64,000 nucleotides of DNA from Legionella israelensis. GTDB lineage: Bacteria > Pseudomonadota > Gammaproteobacteria > Legionellales > Legionellaceae. Shown here piece after piece: positions 43,705 through 54,383 of this stretch. The notes under the pieces were generated by a model. It worked only from the letters and a program-made list of their open reading frames with translations. It was not told the origin of the DNA and searched no databases. A program made the position numbers and the translations under genes. The stretch spans positions 1,054,001 to 1,118,000 of the forward strand of contig NZ_CP038273.1 of assembly GCF_004571175.1 (NCBI RefSeq). The letters are read 5' to 3'. Numbering within the stretch: position 1 is the first letter of the stretch; every line of letters starts with the position of its first letter.

Positions 43705-46356
43705 ATGGATACCGAATTAAAAAAAAGAATTATAAAACGTTATCTTGAACAAATAAGTGTACCATATGAAGAAATAGAAAATGTACCTTTTTATAAGGAG
43801 TTGGGAAATGCTTTGGATACTTTGGAGCAAACTCATCATCAACTTTTCGACTTTCCAAATGTTGAAACAGATGAAGCAAAATGGGAAAGATTATCTGATG
43901 TCCTTGGGAACGGAGTAACGATTACCATAGGTGCCCCAAGCGTGATTACAGCCATTGCTCCAAGAAGGATGATAGACCGGGCAAGAAGCATTGAAGATCG
44001 CATATTTATTAACGAGCTGCCAAAGCCGGATTATTATAATCGTATCACAACAATTGATAATGACACTCAGAGGGATATCATCACTCCTTTAATCGAAACA
44101 AGCCGTGACAAACTCGTTTCATTACTTCATGAGATTACAAAAAACACTGACTTTGACGCAACCAGTAATACCGATATAGAAAGCTTAATATAACAGCTTA
44201 AAGATGAGAAAAAACAAGCTAAAAAAGCAAATAACTATGACCAGGCCGCAAACTTAAAAAAATACCTAACCGTTGCCAAAGATCTCCTCAAAATCAACAA
44301 ATTAACTGCCATAGCAATACCTGGTGAGAATGGCGGTGGTAATACCTATTGTACGTTAGCTGAAGCAGCCGGAGGCGTGACTGAAAAAATTTCACTGGTG
44401 AGTCTTGCAACCGTTACAACCCAGTTGCAACGTTTACAAGATACCGATATTGACTCTATCGATGACTATTTGAGTAACCACCATGATTATAAACTGAGTA
44501 CTGAGGGCATATTAAAATTACCTAAACACGGTGATATTAAAGAAGTGCAGAGAGAAGCTATGGCTCTCAACGTATCTCGCATTCTGGGACTGGATACTAC
44601 TCGCTCTTCCATCGTAACACATGATGGCCAACCTGCCCTTTTTGTACCTTTTGATGACATCAAACTCATGAAAGAGTTTGCCAAAGGAAAAATCTTTGAA
44701 GCCTTTGAACCCTTAAAAAAAGAAAAAAAAACTTATCAGCATTATTCAACCATTAATACAGTTGGATCCGGTTTGCAAAGCGATCAGTTTATCGACGATT
44801 TTGGTGACTCTTTTGGGCTTTTCTATGTATGCAGCGATCCAGACAGTATCGGAGGATACAACCAAAACAAAGCATTGCGTGATAATCGTTCTCTCTATAT
44901 TTTTGATCAGGTCATAATGTCCACCGACAAAATGAAACTGGATTCGCGCCTGAGCCTGCAACCCGATGAATTTTTTATGAAGCATACAAGACATGGTCAA
45001 GGCAGAAATCGTACCCTCATAGAAGACTCTTCCCTCAGCAGCAAATTTGATAGCCTGATGCATCTGTTAGCCCAACAGAATCGAATTTACACTTACGCCA
45101 CCACCGTTGCTGATAGACACCAAGAGGAAATAGAGCGGTTGGAAGATATGCTGAACAATCCTCTGTTGAGTGAGGAAGACAAACAGGTTCTTATAGAGAA
45201 GAGGAAACAAGTCACTGACTTAAAAGACGATGCTATTGAAACCAGAGAAGCGATAAAAGCTCGTATCGATAAAATTTCTGGCATCTTGCCAAAGGTACGG
45301 ACAGAACAACATGATAGCTTCCGCATGGAACACATTAAGCAATCACTAGTTTTGGAAAAATTGTTACACAATCCCACTCTGTTCACGGATGACGGCAGGC
45401 CTTATAAAAATCCGTGGACCTACCGCCAGGATAATCCTGTAAAAACTTTGGAACGTCTTCGTAATGGTAACATTTTACTTAAGTTTAAGAGTAAACCATC
45501 TGCAAAAATGGTAGATTTTATCAAACGACATGGCAGCGATTCTATCCGGCTCAACTCATCTAAAGCAATTGAAATCAGCGAAGAAGATCTTTTTTCCTTG
45601 AATGAGACAATGCTGCACCCTGAGTCTAAGATTCAAATGAAACACGAAGTGGATTACCTAAACCCTGATGATTTGAAGCAAATCAGTACCGCTTATGGGG
45701 AAGGTCATCGTGGTCGTATTTTAAAATTAGTTGATGATTATATTTCAGAAATGACCAAACCTACTAACACTCAAGAAATGAAACTGCTGGTAACACGTAA
45801 TGCAGTCATTTTTTTACAGCGCTATATTAATACGGCGAAAGATAAAGGATTTGGTATGCACGTGTTGAAAAAATTACATTTTGATATTCAACAGCGCTTA
45901 CAAAACATGATTCCTCTGGAACATAAGCCTAATAATCTGAATGAGGCTTTTAATGCAGCCCTTAAGCTCGACCGAGTCGATGTATTTAACAAAGTTATGG
46001 CTGAAGCTATCAAGCAAAATAAAGTTAATTCTGAAGATTTTCTCGATTTTCTGCAAATCTGTATTGATCAAGAAGCACAGGCAACCGATCACATCAAGGC
46101 TATTGAATCAAGTAATTTTATTAGTGAGCATGGCAATTCTTTGCTCGAAACTCTCAAGTCTCCTTTGATCGTGTTGGAGGATATTAGTGACAATGAGCTG
46201 GATATTGATCCGGAAAAAAACCGGGAAGAAGAATTAAACAGTCAAAAAGAACTTAACGAAAACATTATACCGCTATCAAATTCTCAGAAACCTGGGAAGG
46301 GTGAGGTCACAGACTTACAAACAGACTTACCAAGTGTGGGAATAAAGGTTAAGTAG
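43705..46356 (+). pseudogene. large HipA/PI-kinase-like putative effector split by an in-frame TAA
   Basis: The ATG at 43705 has a strong site (GGAGGATTTTT). The frame stops at TAA 44191-44193 (codon 163) and stays open in the same frame to 46356, an 883-residue protein if read through; the residues around the stop (DIESLI-stop-QLKDEKKQ) continue one helix. Residues 267-320 resemble a HipA-type kinase N-lobe: GILKLPK (Lys271), REAMALNVSRILGLD (Glu284), PALFVPFD. SDPDSIGGYNQNK (Asp380, Asn386) and LYIFDQV (Asp401) resemble the catalytic and metal sites. A coiled coil follows near 465-515. The C-terminus has an EEEL-type acidic patch typical of Dot/Icm substrates. It is either a recent nonsense mutant, a sequencing error, or two proteins; GTG 44377 is a poor restart. 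Confidence 0.7.
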
Positions 46357-46373
46357 TGCGCTGCATTTATTGA

Positions 46374-46400
46374 CTCATTTCACCTTACGGTGAAAATGAG
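46374..46400. terminator. hairpin after the kinase-like gene
   Basis: CTCATTTCACC-TTAC-GGTGAAAATGAG forms a stem with a one-base bulge 18 bp after the stop codon. It lies between convergent genes and could end transcripts from either side. Confidence 0.5.
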
Positions 46401-46454
46401 CCTGAACATTACATGACATTAAAGATAAGCAGTTACGATTAGACATCATTTCCC

Positions 46455-46476
46455 CTCCACACTGCGTTATGTGGAG
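46455..46476. terminator. hairpin at the ftsZ 3' end
   Basis: CTCCACA...TGTGGAG (7-bp stem, 8-base loop) 20 bp after the ftsZ stop on the minus strand. No T-tract follows, so it may be an mRNA 3'-end stabiliser rather than a terminator. Confidence 0.45.
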
Positions 46477-46496
46477 AGGCTCCATAAAGAGAGTAA

Positions 46497-47672
46497 CTAT
46501 GCCTCTTCTTCTCGACGAAGAAAAGCGGGTATATCTAAATAATCAACATCTGGAACAACTTCCTCTGTTGATTTTACGGCTGTTTTAGAGGCACCTTGAG
46601 TCTGTTTTCTTATCACGGCAGGTCTGTCCAGTTGATGATAATCCAATGTGCCATCGCTGCGCGTAGTTTCTACTAAGCGCGTTCTGGCACCTTGCGACTG
46701 AGGCGAGCGTTGGCGGTTATCGCCAAGGCCGGTGACAATCACTGTCACGCGCATCTCTTCCGTTAAATCCGGATCAATGACGGTCCCCACCACTACAGTA
46801 GCATCGTCAGAAATAAATTCCTTGACCACATCGCCGACTTCTTCAAATTCGCCAATGGACATATCAAGACCTGCAGTGATATTGACCAAAATGCCGCGAG
46901 CACCTGAAAAGTTCACATCCTCCAATAAAGGTGAGGCAATGGCCGCTTCAGCAGCCTGTCTTGCTCGCTGCTCACCAACTGCACTACCGGTTCCCATCAT
47001 GGCCATGCCCATCTCCGACATAACGGTACGAACATCAGCAAAGTCAACATTTATCAAGCCGGGACGAGTGATCAAATCAGAAATACCTTTCACCGCACCA
47101 AGCAGGACATTATTTGCAGCCTTGAATGCATTCAGCAAGCTGATGTTTTTACCCAATACACTGAGCAACTTGTTATTGGGTATGGTAATTAATGAATCCA
47201 CATGTTCAGCCAGATTGCGAATACCTTCTTCTGCAGAAAGTGAACGTTGTTTACCTTCAAAAGAAAAAGGCTTGGTGACAACAGCCACAGTCAGTATGCC
47301 AAGTTCTTTAGCAATTTCCGCAAAAACAGGGGCAGCTCCTGTTCCGGTGCCACCTCCCATTCCGGCAGTAATAAAGACCATGTCCGCACCCTTTAAAACT
47401 TCCTTAATACGCTCCCTGTCTTCTTCAGCTGCTTCGCGCCCAATCTGAGGGTTAGCTCCGGCACCCAATCCTTTGGTCAATTCTTCACCCAACTGAATGT
47501 GTATTTTTGCATTTGAGCTTTTTAAAGCCTGTGCATCCGTGTTTGCACAGATAAATTCAACCCCTTCAATATTTTCATTTACCATGTGCTCAACGGCATT
47601 TCCACCACCGCCGCCAACGCCAACGACTTTAATAATGGCATTATCCTGCTGGCTTTCCATTAATTCAAACAT
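46497..47672 (-). CDS. ftsZ: cell-division GTPase FtsZ
   Basis: 391 aa from the ATG at 47672 (GGGGAG upstream); the frame opens earlier at 47735 but without a ribosome site. It polymerises into the Z-ring. Motifs: [14 protein letters not shown], the tubulin signature [10 protein letters not shown], the T7 loop with [11 protein letters not shown], and the C-terminal peptide [11 protein letters not shown] that binds FtsA and ZipA. A 134-bp gap to ftsA can hold a promoter. It is the last gene of the dcw block here. Confidence 0.98.
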   Translation of the reverse strand: MFELMESQQDNAIIKVVGVGGGGGNAVEHMVNENIEGVEFICANTDAQALKSSNAKIHIQLGEELTKGLGAGANPQIGREAAEEDRERIKEVLKGADMVFITAGMGGGTGTGAAPVFAEIAKELGILTVAVVTKPFSFEGKQRSLSAEEGIRNLAEHVDSLITIPNNKLLSVLGKNISLLNAFKAANNVLLGAVKGISDLITRPGLINVDFADVRTVMSEMGMAMMGTGSAVGEQRARQAAEAAIASPLLEDVNFSGARGILVNITAGLDMSIGEFEEVGDVVKEFISDDATVVVGTVIDPDLTEEMRVTVIVTGLGDNRQRSPQSQGARTRLVETTRSDGTLDYHQLDRPAVIRKQTQGASKTAVKSTEEVVPDVDYLDIPAFLRREEEA

Positions 47673-47806
47673 CTTGCATCTCCCCTTTCGTATACCGCTT
47701 ATTATTTTAAGGCCTGGTATTGATTTCGCCGACAACCCGTGATTTTTTGTCTTTTAAAAACAGCTTTGTAAGAAACATTGGCTTCTGTTTTTTCAGATAT
47801 CGTTGA

Positions 47807-49042
47807 TTAAAAATTTCCTTGAACCCATTCTTTCATTCGTGACCAAAGACTTTTTTGACCGCTTAATATTGGTCCATTATAACCAGCTTCATATTGCTGT
47901 TGAAACCCATGCAATAATATACCAACACTTGTTGCAAAAGATGGGCTGCTGGTAGCTTCCGACAGCCCTGACACATTATGCGCGCAGGCTTGCCTTACTG
48001 GCATTTTAAAACAAAGTTCAGCCAACTCAATAACACCATAAACACCAGAGGCCCCTCCCGTCAATACGATTCCGGCTGCAACCCTGTCTTCAAAGCCACT
48101 GCGTCGCAATTCATGATAGACCAGAGAAAACAACTCTTCATAACGTGCAGATACTACTTCTGCCAGAGCTTTGGCAGAAATTTTTCTACCCGGCCGCTCA
48201 CTGACACTTGAAACTTCCAACATCTGGCTGGAACTAGCCAATTCAGGAAGTGCGCAGCCATGAGACAATTTAAGAGATTCAGCCGATTTAGTAGGTGTTC
48301 GCAAAGCCATAGCAATGTCATTGGTCACCTGATCGCCAGCAATAGGAATAACGGCTGTATGCTGAATAGCCCCTTCAAGAAAAACGGCAATATCAGTCGT
48401 TCCTCCACCAATATCCACCAGACAAACACCAAGCTCTTTTTCATCTTCGGTGAGCACTGCATGGCTTGATGCCAATTGCTCAAGAATAATATCATTCACC
48501 TCAAGGCCACAACGGCGAACACATTTAACAATGTTCTGCGCCGCGCTCACTGCACCGGTCACAATATGTACACGAGTTTCCAGACGAACACCGGCCATCC
48601 CAACAGGTTCACGAATACTGCCTTGATTATCAATGATAAACTCCTGAGGAAGAACATGTAATATCTTCAGATCAGCCGGTATAGCCACTGCTTTTGCCGC
48701 ATCAATCACCCGCTCTACATCAGCCTGAGAAACTTCCTGATCACGTATCGCGACAATGCCATGGGAATTTAAACTGCGAATATGGCTTCCGGCAATTCCT
48801 GTATATACATGGCGTACTTCACATCCCGACATCAGCTCAGCTTCCTGTACAGCGCGCTGAATTGAGCTTACTGTCGCTTCAATGTCAACGACAACGCCTC
48901 GTTTCAAACCCCGTGAAGGATGTCGCCCAATACCAATGATCTCAATCGCTCCATCGGTTGCTACTTCGCCAATTAAAGCAATGATTTTAGAGGTGCCAAT
49001 ATCCAAAGCTGTGATAATATTTTTTTCTGATTTTTTAGCCAT
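47807..49042 (-). CDS. ftsA: cell-division actin-like protein FtsA
   Basis: 411 aa from the ATG at 49042 (GGGAAAAAA upstream). An actin-fold ATPase that anchors FtsZ to the membrane. Phosphate-binding motifs TALDIGTSKIIALIGE and LVDIGGGTTDIAVF, adenosine motif VLTGGASGVYG, the 1C domain (about 85-165), and the C-terminal amphipathic targeting helix WSRMKEWVQGNF are all present. ftsQ ends 10 bp upstream. Confidence 0.97.
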   Translation of the reverse strand: MAKKSEKNIITALDIGTSKIIALIGEVATDGAIEIIGIGRHPSRGLKRGVVVDIEATVSSIQRAVQEAELMSGCEVRHVYTGIAGSHIRSLNSHGIVAIRDQEVSQADVERVIDAAKAVAIPADLKILHVLPQEFIIDNQGSIREPVGMAGVRLETRVHIVTGAVSAAQNIVKCVRRCGLEVNDIILEQLASSHAVLTEDEKELGVCLVDIGGGTTDIAVFLEGAIQHTAVIPIAGDQVTNDIAMALRTPTKSAESLKLSHGCALPELASSSQMLEVSSVSERPGRKISAKALAEVVSARYEELFSLVYHELRRSGFEDRVAAGIVLTGGASGVYGVIELAELCFKMPVRQACAHNVSGLSEATSSPSFATSVGILLHGFQQQYEAGYNGPILSGQKSLWSRMKEWVQGNF

Positions 49043-49052
49043 TTTTTTCCCG

Positions 49053-49778
49053 TTAACGTGTCCACTGTATAGCCATCGCACGTGGATATCGTAAATCCAC
49101 TCTGGCAGGAGGTTCGGTTTTTTCAGCCATTAAGGCTGGATATGCCTTGCAAAAACGTACTAATCGTTGTTCAAGATCCTGCTTGCCTAAAAACAGGTCT
49201 GTTCCGTTCATTAAAGTCAGCTCCCAGGCCTGATTATCCCGCAACTGTAATTTTGACAAAGATAACCCATAATCTGATAGTATCTTACTTAATTTTTGAT
49301 AAACTTGTAAGACTTTTGCCTGTTGTTCTTTCGGACCTTGCAAAACCGGTAAATTCATATCATGATGCACTAAACCTTTTTGAAATAATCGGCCATCACT
49401 GGTGATGAAGGCATTTCCGAACACAGCAAGCGGTTTTTTTTCAATCAAAGTGATTTTAAGTGCATCCGGCCAGACCTTTTTAACAAAAACTTTGTCCACC
49501 CAGTCCATGCTCTTCAAAGCAGACTGCAATTTGCTTGCCGATAAAGAAAAAAAACTCTCTTTAAGATAAGAGGATAAAACGGATTCCAGTTGTTTATGAG
49601 TAATATGCCGATAGCTTGCCACGATTTTGACCGTATGAATGGGAAAACGTTGAGCATCGGCCAAAAACAAATAACCAAGACGAAAGGTTAAAAAAATCGC
49701 AAGAATAAACAAGAAAGCGAGCATACCCTTATCTCGCCATCCCAGGGATTTTATCTTAGATTCTGTTCCTACTTTCAC
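49053..49778 (-). CDS. ftsQ: cell-division protein FtsQ
   Basis: 241 aa. The start is GTG at 49778, overlapping the ddl stop (GTGA). A short cytoplasmic tail, one membrane helix (about 19-35), then a POTRA domain (about 45-112: [20 protein letters not shown]) and a beta domain that binds FtsL/FtsB. Divergent in sequence as usual for FtsQ, but position and layout are diagnostic. Confidence 0.95.
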   Translation of the reverse strand: MKVGTESKIKSLGWRDKGMLAFLFILAIFLTFRLGYLFLADAQRFPIHTVKIVASYRHITHKQLESVLSSYLKESFFSLSASKLQSALKSMDWVDKVFVKKVWPDALKITLIEKKPLAVFGNAFITSDGRLFQKGLVHHDMNLPVLQGPKEQQAKVLQVYQKLSKILSDYGLSLSKLQLRDNQAWELTLMNGTDLFLGKQDLEQRLVRFCKAYPALMAEKTEPPARVDLRYPRAMAIQWTR

Positions 49779-50863
49779 AGATAATCAGTCACTAAATGTT
49801 GCCGATAATGATAACGAGCCATAGCCAGTTCAATTAAATCCTCCAGCAATTGAGGATATGTTTTACCACTGGCTTGCCACAATTTAGGATACATGCTGAT
49901 GGAAGTAAACCCTGGTAGCGTGTTGATTTCATTAAAATAAATTTCATTCGCCTTTTCATCGATAAAAAAATCAACCCGGGCCATGCCATTGCATTTTAAT
50001 CGTGTAAATACATCCGCAGCCGCTTGTTGCAATCTGCTTAACATGTCCTTATCCATGGGCGCCGGAATGATAAGTTCTGTTTTACTGCTTTCTAGATATT
50101 TTGCAGAATAGGAATAAAAACCATCAGGATGATGGACGCGAATTTCACCGGCAATACTGACTGCCGGTGCCTGGCCCGGCTGCTCCAAAACAGCCAGCTC
50201 AATCTCACGCCCATTGATGAATTGCTCAACGACCACGGACTCATCATAGCGCAAGGCATCGTCCATCGCTTCTGTGAATTGCTGCAAATTATGCGCCTTG
50301 TGAATCCCTACACTTGAGCCAAGAGAACAAGGCTTGATAAAAGCAGGCCACCCCAGTTCTTCAATGGCTTCGGCAATAAACTGTTGACGACTCTGTGAGG
50401 TATTTGTAGAGGAAAACATTTTATAAGACGCGCATTTTAATCCGTTCCGACAGACAATACGTCTTGCCATATCTTTATCCATGGCCACGGCTGATGCCAG
50501 TACATCACAGCCGACAAAGGGCACCTCAGCAAGCTTTAATAGTCCCTGTAAACAACCGTCCTCATACAGAGGACCATGCACCACAGGAAATACAACATCG
50601 GCAGCCATGAACAATTTGCCATTAACAACCAGACTCTGCAAAGGCTTTGACTTGTCTGTCGTCACTGGTAATTTTTCTTTAAAAGACAAAAGATCATCAT
50701 AATAATGTAAATGATATTGTCCCTTTTTATCCATGGCTATGGGGATAATCTCATATTTTTCAGCGTTCAGATGAGCAAGCACGGAAGCTGCGGAAACCAG
50801 AGAAATCTCATGTTCACCTGATTTTCCACCATACAGCAACACGAGTTTAACGGGATGCGTCAT
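49775..50863 (-). CDS. ddl: D-alanine--D-alanine ligase
   Basis: 362 aa from the ATG at 50863 (GGAGAAAACT upstream); the upstream codon at 50875 is TTG. An ATP-grasp enzyme that makes D-Ala-D-Ala for peptidoglycan. Motifs: [51 protein letters not shown] (ATP-binding Lys), [16 protein letters not shown] and [17 protein letters not shown]. Overlaps murB (17 bp) and ftsQ (4 bp). The longer form suggests the DdlA-like subgroup. Confidence 0.96.
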   Translation of the reverse strand: MTHPVKLVLLYGGKSGEHEISLVSAASVLAHLNAEKYEIIPIAMDKKGQYHLHYYDDLLSFKEKLPVTTDKSKPLQSLVVNGKLFMAADVVFPVVHGPLYEDGCLQGLLKLAEVPFVGCDVLASAVAMDKDMARRIVCRNGLKCASYKMFSSTNTSQSRQQFIAEAIEELGWPAFIKPCSLGSSVGIHKAHNLQQFTEAMDDALRYDESVVVEQFINGREIELAVLEQPGQAPAVSIAGEIRVHHPDGFYSYSAKYLESSKTELIIPAPMDKDMLSRLQQAAADVFTRLKCNGMARVDFFIDEKANEIYFNEINTLPGFTSISMYPKLWQASGKTYPQLLEDLIELAMARYHYRQHLVTDYL

Positions 50864-51776
50864 AGTTTTCTCCAATGATATGAACCTCTGGAATTAATTC
50901 GATGGATGTCTTCTCCTTGACACAGCACCGGACGTGATGAATAAGTGATTCAATCTCTGATGCAGTAGCGCTGCCTTGATAATTAATAATAAAATTGGCA
51001 TGTTTAGGCGACACCATAGCACCGCCCAGACGAAATCCTTTCAGTCCGCAGGATTCGATGAGCCGGGCAGCAAAATCATCCGGGGGATTTCTAAACACTG
51101 AACCGCAATTATAATCGCTGGTCGGTTGGGTGGCGCTTCTGTGCTCCAATAATTCTTTAATGCGCTGTAAGGATTTAGCTTTATCACCGGCAGCCAGTTT
51201 GCAAGTAGCAGAGAGAAACCACTCATCGGCCAGACCTGATACATGACGGTAAGCCACGTTAAACTCCTTTGCACTGCGAACACGGATCTCACCACTGCGG
51301 GTGATGGTTTCTACCTCAATCACATAATCCCATGTTTCACCGCCATGACATCCTGCGTTCATACGTAAGGCACCGCCCATGGTCCCAGGAATACCCGCCC
51401 AAAATTCTCCACCTGATAAATGGTTTCTGGCACAAAAACGAGCCATGCTTGCGCAGGAGACGCCGGCCTCAACACGCACTGTATCTGAGGTGATTAACGA
51501 CATCGCACCAAGTTTTCCGCGTGTCAAAATAACGGTGCCTTTAAATCCTCCATCTCTAATCAATGAATTTGAGCCTAACCCTAACCACAATATTGATTCA
51601 TTTTTCGGCAATTGCTGCATAAACAAGGCCAGGTCAGAGATATCAGCCGGTTTATATAAATGAGCTGCACAACCTCCTACACGCCAGGTGGTATAGTCTG
51701 CAAGAGATTCATTTAAAAGCCATTGGCCTCGGCAACCAATGCCTCTTTCTCTGCAAACTTCTTCCTCTATGTTCAT
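50847..51776 (-). CDS. murB: UDP-N-acetylenolpyruvoylglucosamine reductase
   Basis: 309 aa, short type IIa form. A FAD enzyme that reduces enolpyruvyl-UDP-GlcNAc to UDP-MurNAc. Motifs: [60 protein letters not shown] (catalytic Ser) and [21 protein letters not shown]. Its ATG overlaps the murC stop (ATGA). In many gammaproteobacteria murB lies elsewhere; here it is within the cluster. Confidence 0.97.
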   Translation of the reverse strand: MNIEEEVCRERGIGCRGQWLLNESLADYTTWRVGGCAAHLYKPADISDLALFMQQLPKNESILWLGLGSNSLIRDGGFKGTVILTRGKLGAMSLITSDTVRVEAGVSCASMARFCARNHLSGGEFWAGIPGTMGGALRMNAGCHGGETWDYVIEVETITRSGEIRVRSAKEFNVAYRHVSGLADEWFLSATCKLAAGDKAKSLQRIKELLEHRSATQPTSDYNCGSVFRNPPDDFAARLIESCGLKGFRLGGAMVSPKHANFIINYQGSATASEIESLIHHVRCCVKEKTSIELIPEVHIIGENYDASR

Positions 51777-53194
51777 GCTGATTCCTGTACTTTTTGCATC
51801 AGATTTATTGCCATTTGCCCAATGCTTCCGGCACCTTGCATAAGAATAACATCGCCATCACCGACTAAGCCATCCAAAGTACTCTCAAGATTGTTTTCAT
51901 TCACCAGAGTAATTTTAGGCTGTTTCAAGCGAACTTCACTTGCCAGAGACTCGCTGCTGACACCAGTGATAGCCTGTTCGCCCGCAGGATAAATATCCAA
52001 CAACAGTACTTCATCAGCAAGGCTTAAAGCATTGGCTAGCTGTGTATACAGGGCCTTGGTTCGAGAATAGCGATGCGGTTGAAAAACATGAACAAGGCGT
52101 TTGTCTGGCCATACTTGTCTGAAGGCATCAATGGTGGACACGATTTCTTGAGGATGATGTCCGTAGTCGTCGACTACCAAAGCATTGCCATGTATAAACT
52201 GTCGATGACCCAACAATTGGAAACGTCGACCAACACCCTGAAATTTTGCCAATCCATTCGCTATAGACTGATCATCCACTCCTAAATCGGTGGCAACGGC
52301 AATAGCTGCCAGTGCATTTAACACATTGTGTCTTCCTGGCCATTGAAACTGAATATTCAATTCCGAATGAGGAGCGGGCCTGATGACTTTAAACTCACTG
52401 GTTAATCCGTTTTGCTTCCAGTCAACGGCGCGATAATGAGCATCCTCACTGAAACCGTAAGTGACTGTCGGGCGCTGTATCATGGGTAATATATTTCGAA
52501 CTTCTTTATCTTCCAGACAAACCACAGCCAAGCCATAAAAGGGTAAATGATGCAAAAATTCGATAAAGGTGTTTTTTAACTTATCCAGACTGCCATCGTA
52601 AGTCTCCATATGATCCATATCAATATTGGTGACTACGGCTGTCATTGGTTTTAAAAACAAAAAAGAAGCATCACTTTCATCCGCCTCGGCGACAAAATAA
52701 GCTGATTTCCCTAATTGTGCATTGGACCCACAGCTATTCAGCCTTCCACCTATCACAAAACTGGGATCCAATCCACCTTCAGCCAACAAACTGCTGACAA
52801 GGCTGGTGGTGGTTGTCTTTCCATGTGTTCCTGCTATGGCTATTCCATGTCTAAAACGCATTAGCTCGGCCAGCATAGCCGCTCTCGGAATAACGGGAAT
52901 GAATTGTCTGTGAGCGGCTATAACTTCAGGATTATCATTGACAATCGCTGTGGAGCGGACCACCACATCAGCTCCTTCAATGTTTTCAGAGCAATGACCA
53001 ATGTGAATCTGAATACCCAGGGAGCGAAGTCGCTGCACTGTACGATTTTCACAAACATCAGAGCCTGTAATTCGATATCCTTCATTATGAAGAACTTCAG
53101 CGATACCGCACATTCCAGTACCGCCAATGCCTACAAAATGGATTTGTTCTACTCGCCCCATCCTTGGCGATAAAAATGATGTAACCTTATCCAA
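51773..53194 (-). CDS. murC: UDP-N-acetylmuramate--L-alanine ligase
   Basis: 473 aa. The start is TTG at 53194 with AGGGGGATA just upstream; ATG at 53161 has poor spacing. Mur ligase adding L-Ala to UDP-MurNAc. Motifs: HFVGIGGTGMCGIAEVL, AIAGTHGKTTTTSLV (P-loop), EADESDASFL, HNVLNALAAIAVA and the C-terminal VVDDYGHHPQEI. It starts 9 bp after ftsW, with no murG between them. Confidence 0.96.
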   Translation of the reverse strand: MDKVTSFLSPRMGRVEQIHFVGIGGTGMCGIAEVLHNEGYRITGSDVCENRTVQRLRSLGIQIHIGHCSENIEGADVVVRSTAIVNDNPEVIAAHRQFIPVIPRAAMLAELMRFRHGIAIAGTHGKTTTTSLVSSLLAEGGLDPSFVIGGRLNSCGSNAQLGKSAYFVAEADESDASFLFLKPMTAVVTNIDMDHMETYDGSLDKLKNTFIEFLHHLPFYGLAVVCLEDKEVRNILPMIQRPTVTYGFSEDAHYRAVDWKQNGLTSEFKVIRPAPHSELNIQFQWPGRHNVLNALAAIAVATDLGVDDQSIANGLAKFQGVGRRFQLLGHRQFIHGNALVVDDYGHHPQEIVSTIDAFRQVWPDKRLVHVFQPHRYSRTKALYTQLANALSLADEVLLLDIYPAGEQAITGVSSESLASEVRLKQPKITLVNENNLESTLDGLVGDGDVILMQGAGSIGQMAINLMQKVQESA

Positions 53195-53203
53195 AATATC
53201 CCC

Positions 53204-54379
53204 CTATGTAGCCAACGGTCTCAATCCCAGAGACTGCCAGCGATTTTCATGATCAATACGCAGTAATAAAGCGATGACCACACAATTAATGACCATGCTG
53301 GCGCCACCATAACTCAGTAACGGTAAGGTCAGTCCTTTTGTTGGCAACAAGCCAGCATTTACCCCCATATTAATGATTGCTTGTAGCCCTATCCAGAAGA
53401 TTAGACCATAAGCTGTAAATGCTGCAAAAAAACGCTGTTGAACATAGGCATTGTAAGCGATCATTAATCCTCTCAAGACAAGTATACTATATAAAAGGAT
53501 AACAAACAGAACACCTACCAAGCCAAGTTCTTCAGCCAAAACAGCAAATAAAAAATCAGTATGTGCTTCGGGAAGATAAAATAATTTCTGTACACTTTCT
53601 CCAAGCCCCATACCTGTCCATCCCCCCCGACCAAAGGCAATCAATGACTGAGTCAACTGATAACCGGTGTTAAACTGATCAGCCCAAGGGTCAAGGAATG
53701 CCGTCAATCTCGCCATGCGATAAGAAGAAGTAATGACCAAAACAAGCAAAGCACTGCCGATAAGAACCATCAAACCTGTAAAATATCTGAATCGGATTTC
53801 TGCTAAAAACAGCATTGCCAATATCGTTCCGGCAATGACCACCGTGGCACCAAAATCCGGCTCCATCAGCAATAAAACCGAAACAAAACCAAGAATCATA
53901 AGTGGTTTAATAAATCCAAGGATATTTTCATGCAGCGTTTTTCCCTGCCGAACCAGATAACCGGCAAAATAAAAAATCATGATTAGTTTAGTCAGTTCTG
54001 AGACCTGAATACCAATAGGTCCGAATGCAAGCCAGCGACGGCTTCCATTCACCAAGCGACCAATACCTGGGATCAATACAGCAGTCAGCAAGATAAGACA
54101 AACGAACAACAAGGGCATTGAAATTCTTTCCCAAAAACTGCTGTCAATTCGCATCACTGCGATGGCAACGATAAAGCCCACCAGCAAATAACAACTTTGA
54201 TGAATTAAAAAATGAAAAGGTTGATGATAGTATTTAACGGATATCATGACTGAACTGGACGCGACCATCACCAAACCGATGATCAACAAGCCAGCAACCG
54301 CTCCAATTAACCACCGATCATAAAGTGATATGGATTTACCGACGGCCTTTCCTCTTTGATTATAATGACGAGGCCCCAT
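53204..54379 (-). CDS. ftsW: peptidoglycan glycosyltransferase FtsW
   Basis: 391 aa with ten membrane helices. A SEDS-family polymerase working with FtsI at the septum. Motifs: SSSVMISVKYY (TM1 end), the catalytic-loop segment LGLVGVLFVILLYSILVLRGL, and the conserved GLLPTKGLTLPLLSYGGASM near the C-terminus. It starts 4 bp after murD. In E. coli murG would follow; here murC follows directly. Confidence 0.96.
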   Translation of the reverse strand: MGPRHYNQRGKAVGKSISLYDRWLIGAVAGLLIIGLVMVASSSVMISVKYYHQPFHFLIHQSCYLLVGFIVAIAVMRIDSSFWERISMPLLFVCLILLTAVLIPGIGRLVNGSRRWLAFGPIGIQVSELTKLIMIFYFAGYLVRQGKTLHENILGFIKPLMILGFVSVLLLMEPDFGATVVIAGTILAMLFLAEIRFRYFTGLMVLIGSALLVLVITSSYRMARLTAFLDPWADQFNTGYQLTQSLIAFGRGGWTGMGLGESVQKLFYLPEAHTDFLFAVLAEELGLVGVLFVILLYSILVLRGLMIAYNAYVQQRFFAAFTAYGLIFWIGLQAIINMGVNAGLLPTKGLTLPLLSYGGASMVINCVVIALLLRIDHENRWQSLGLRPLAT

Positions 54380-54383
54380 AATG

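Noticed and set aside
46732-47448. 238-codon open frame opposite ftsZ
   Set aside because: A shadow of the highly conserved ftsZ coding strand; Ser/Thr/Pro-rich with no ribosome site.
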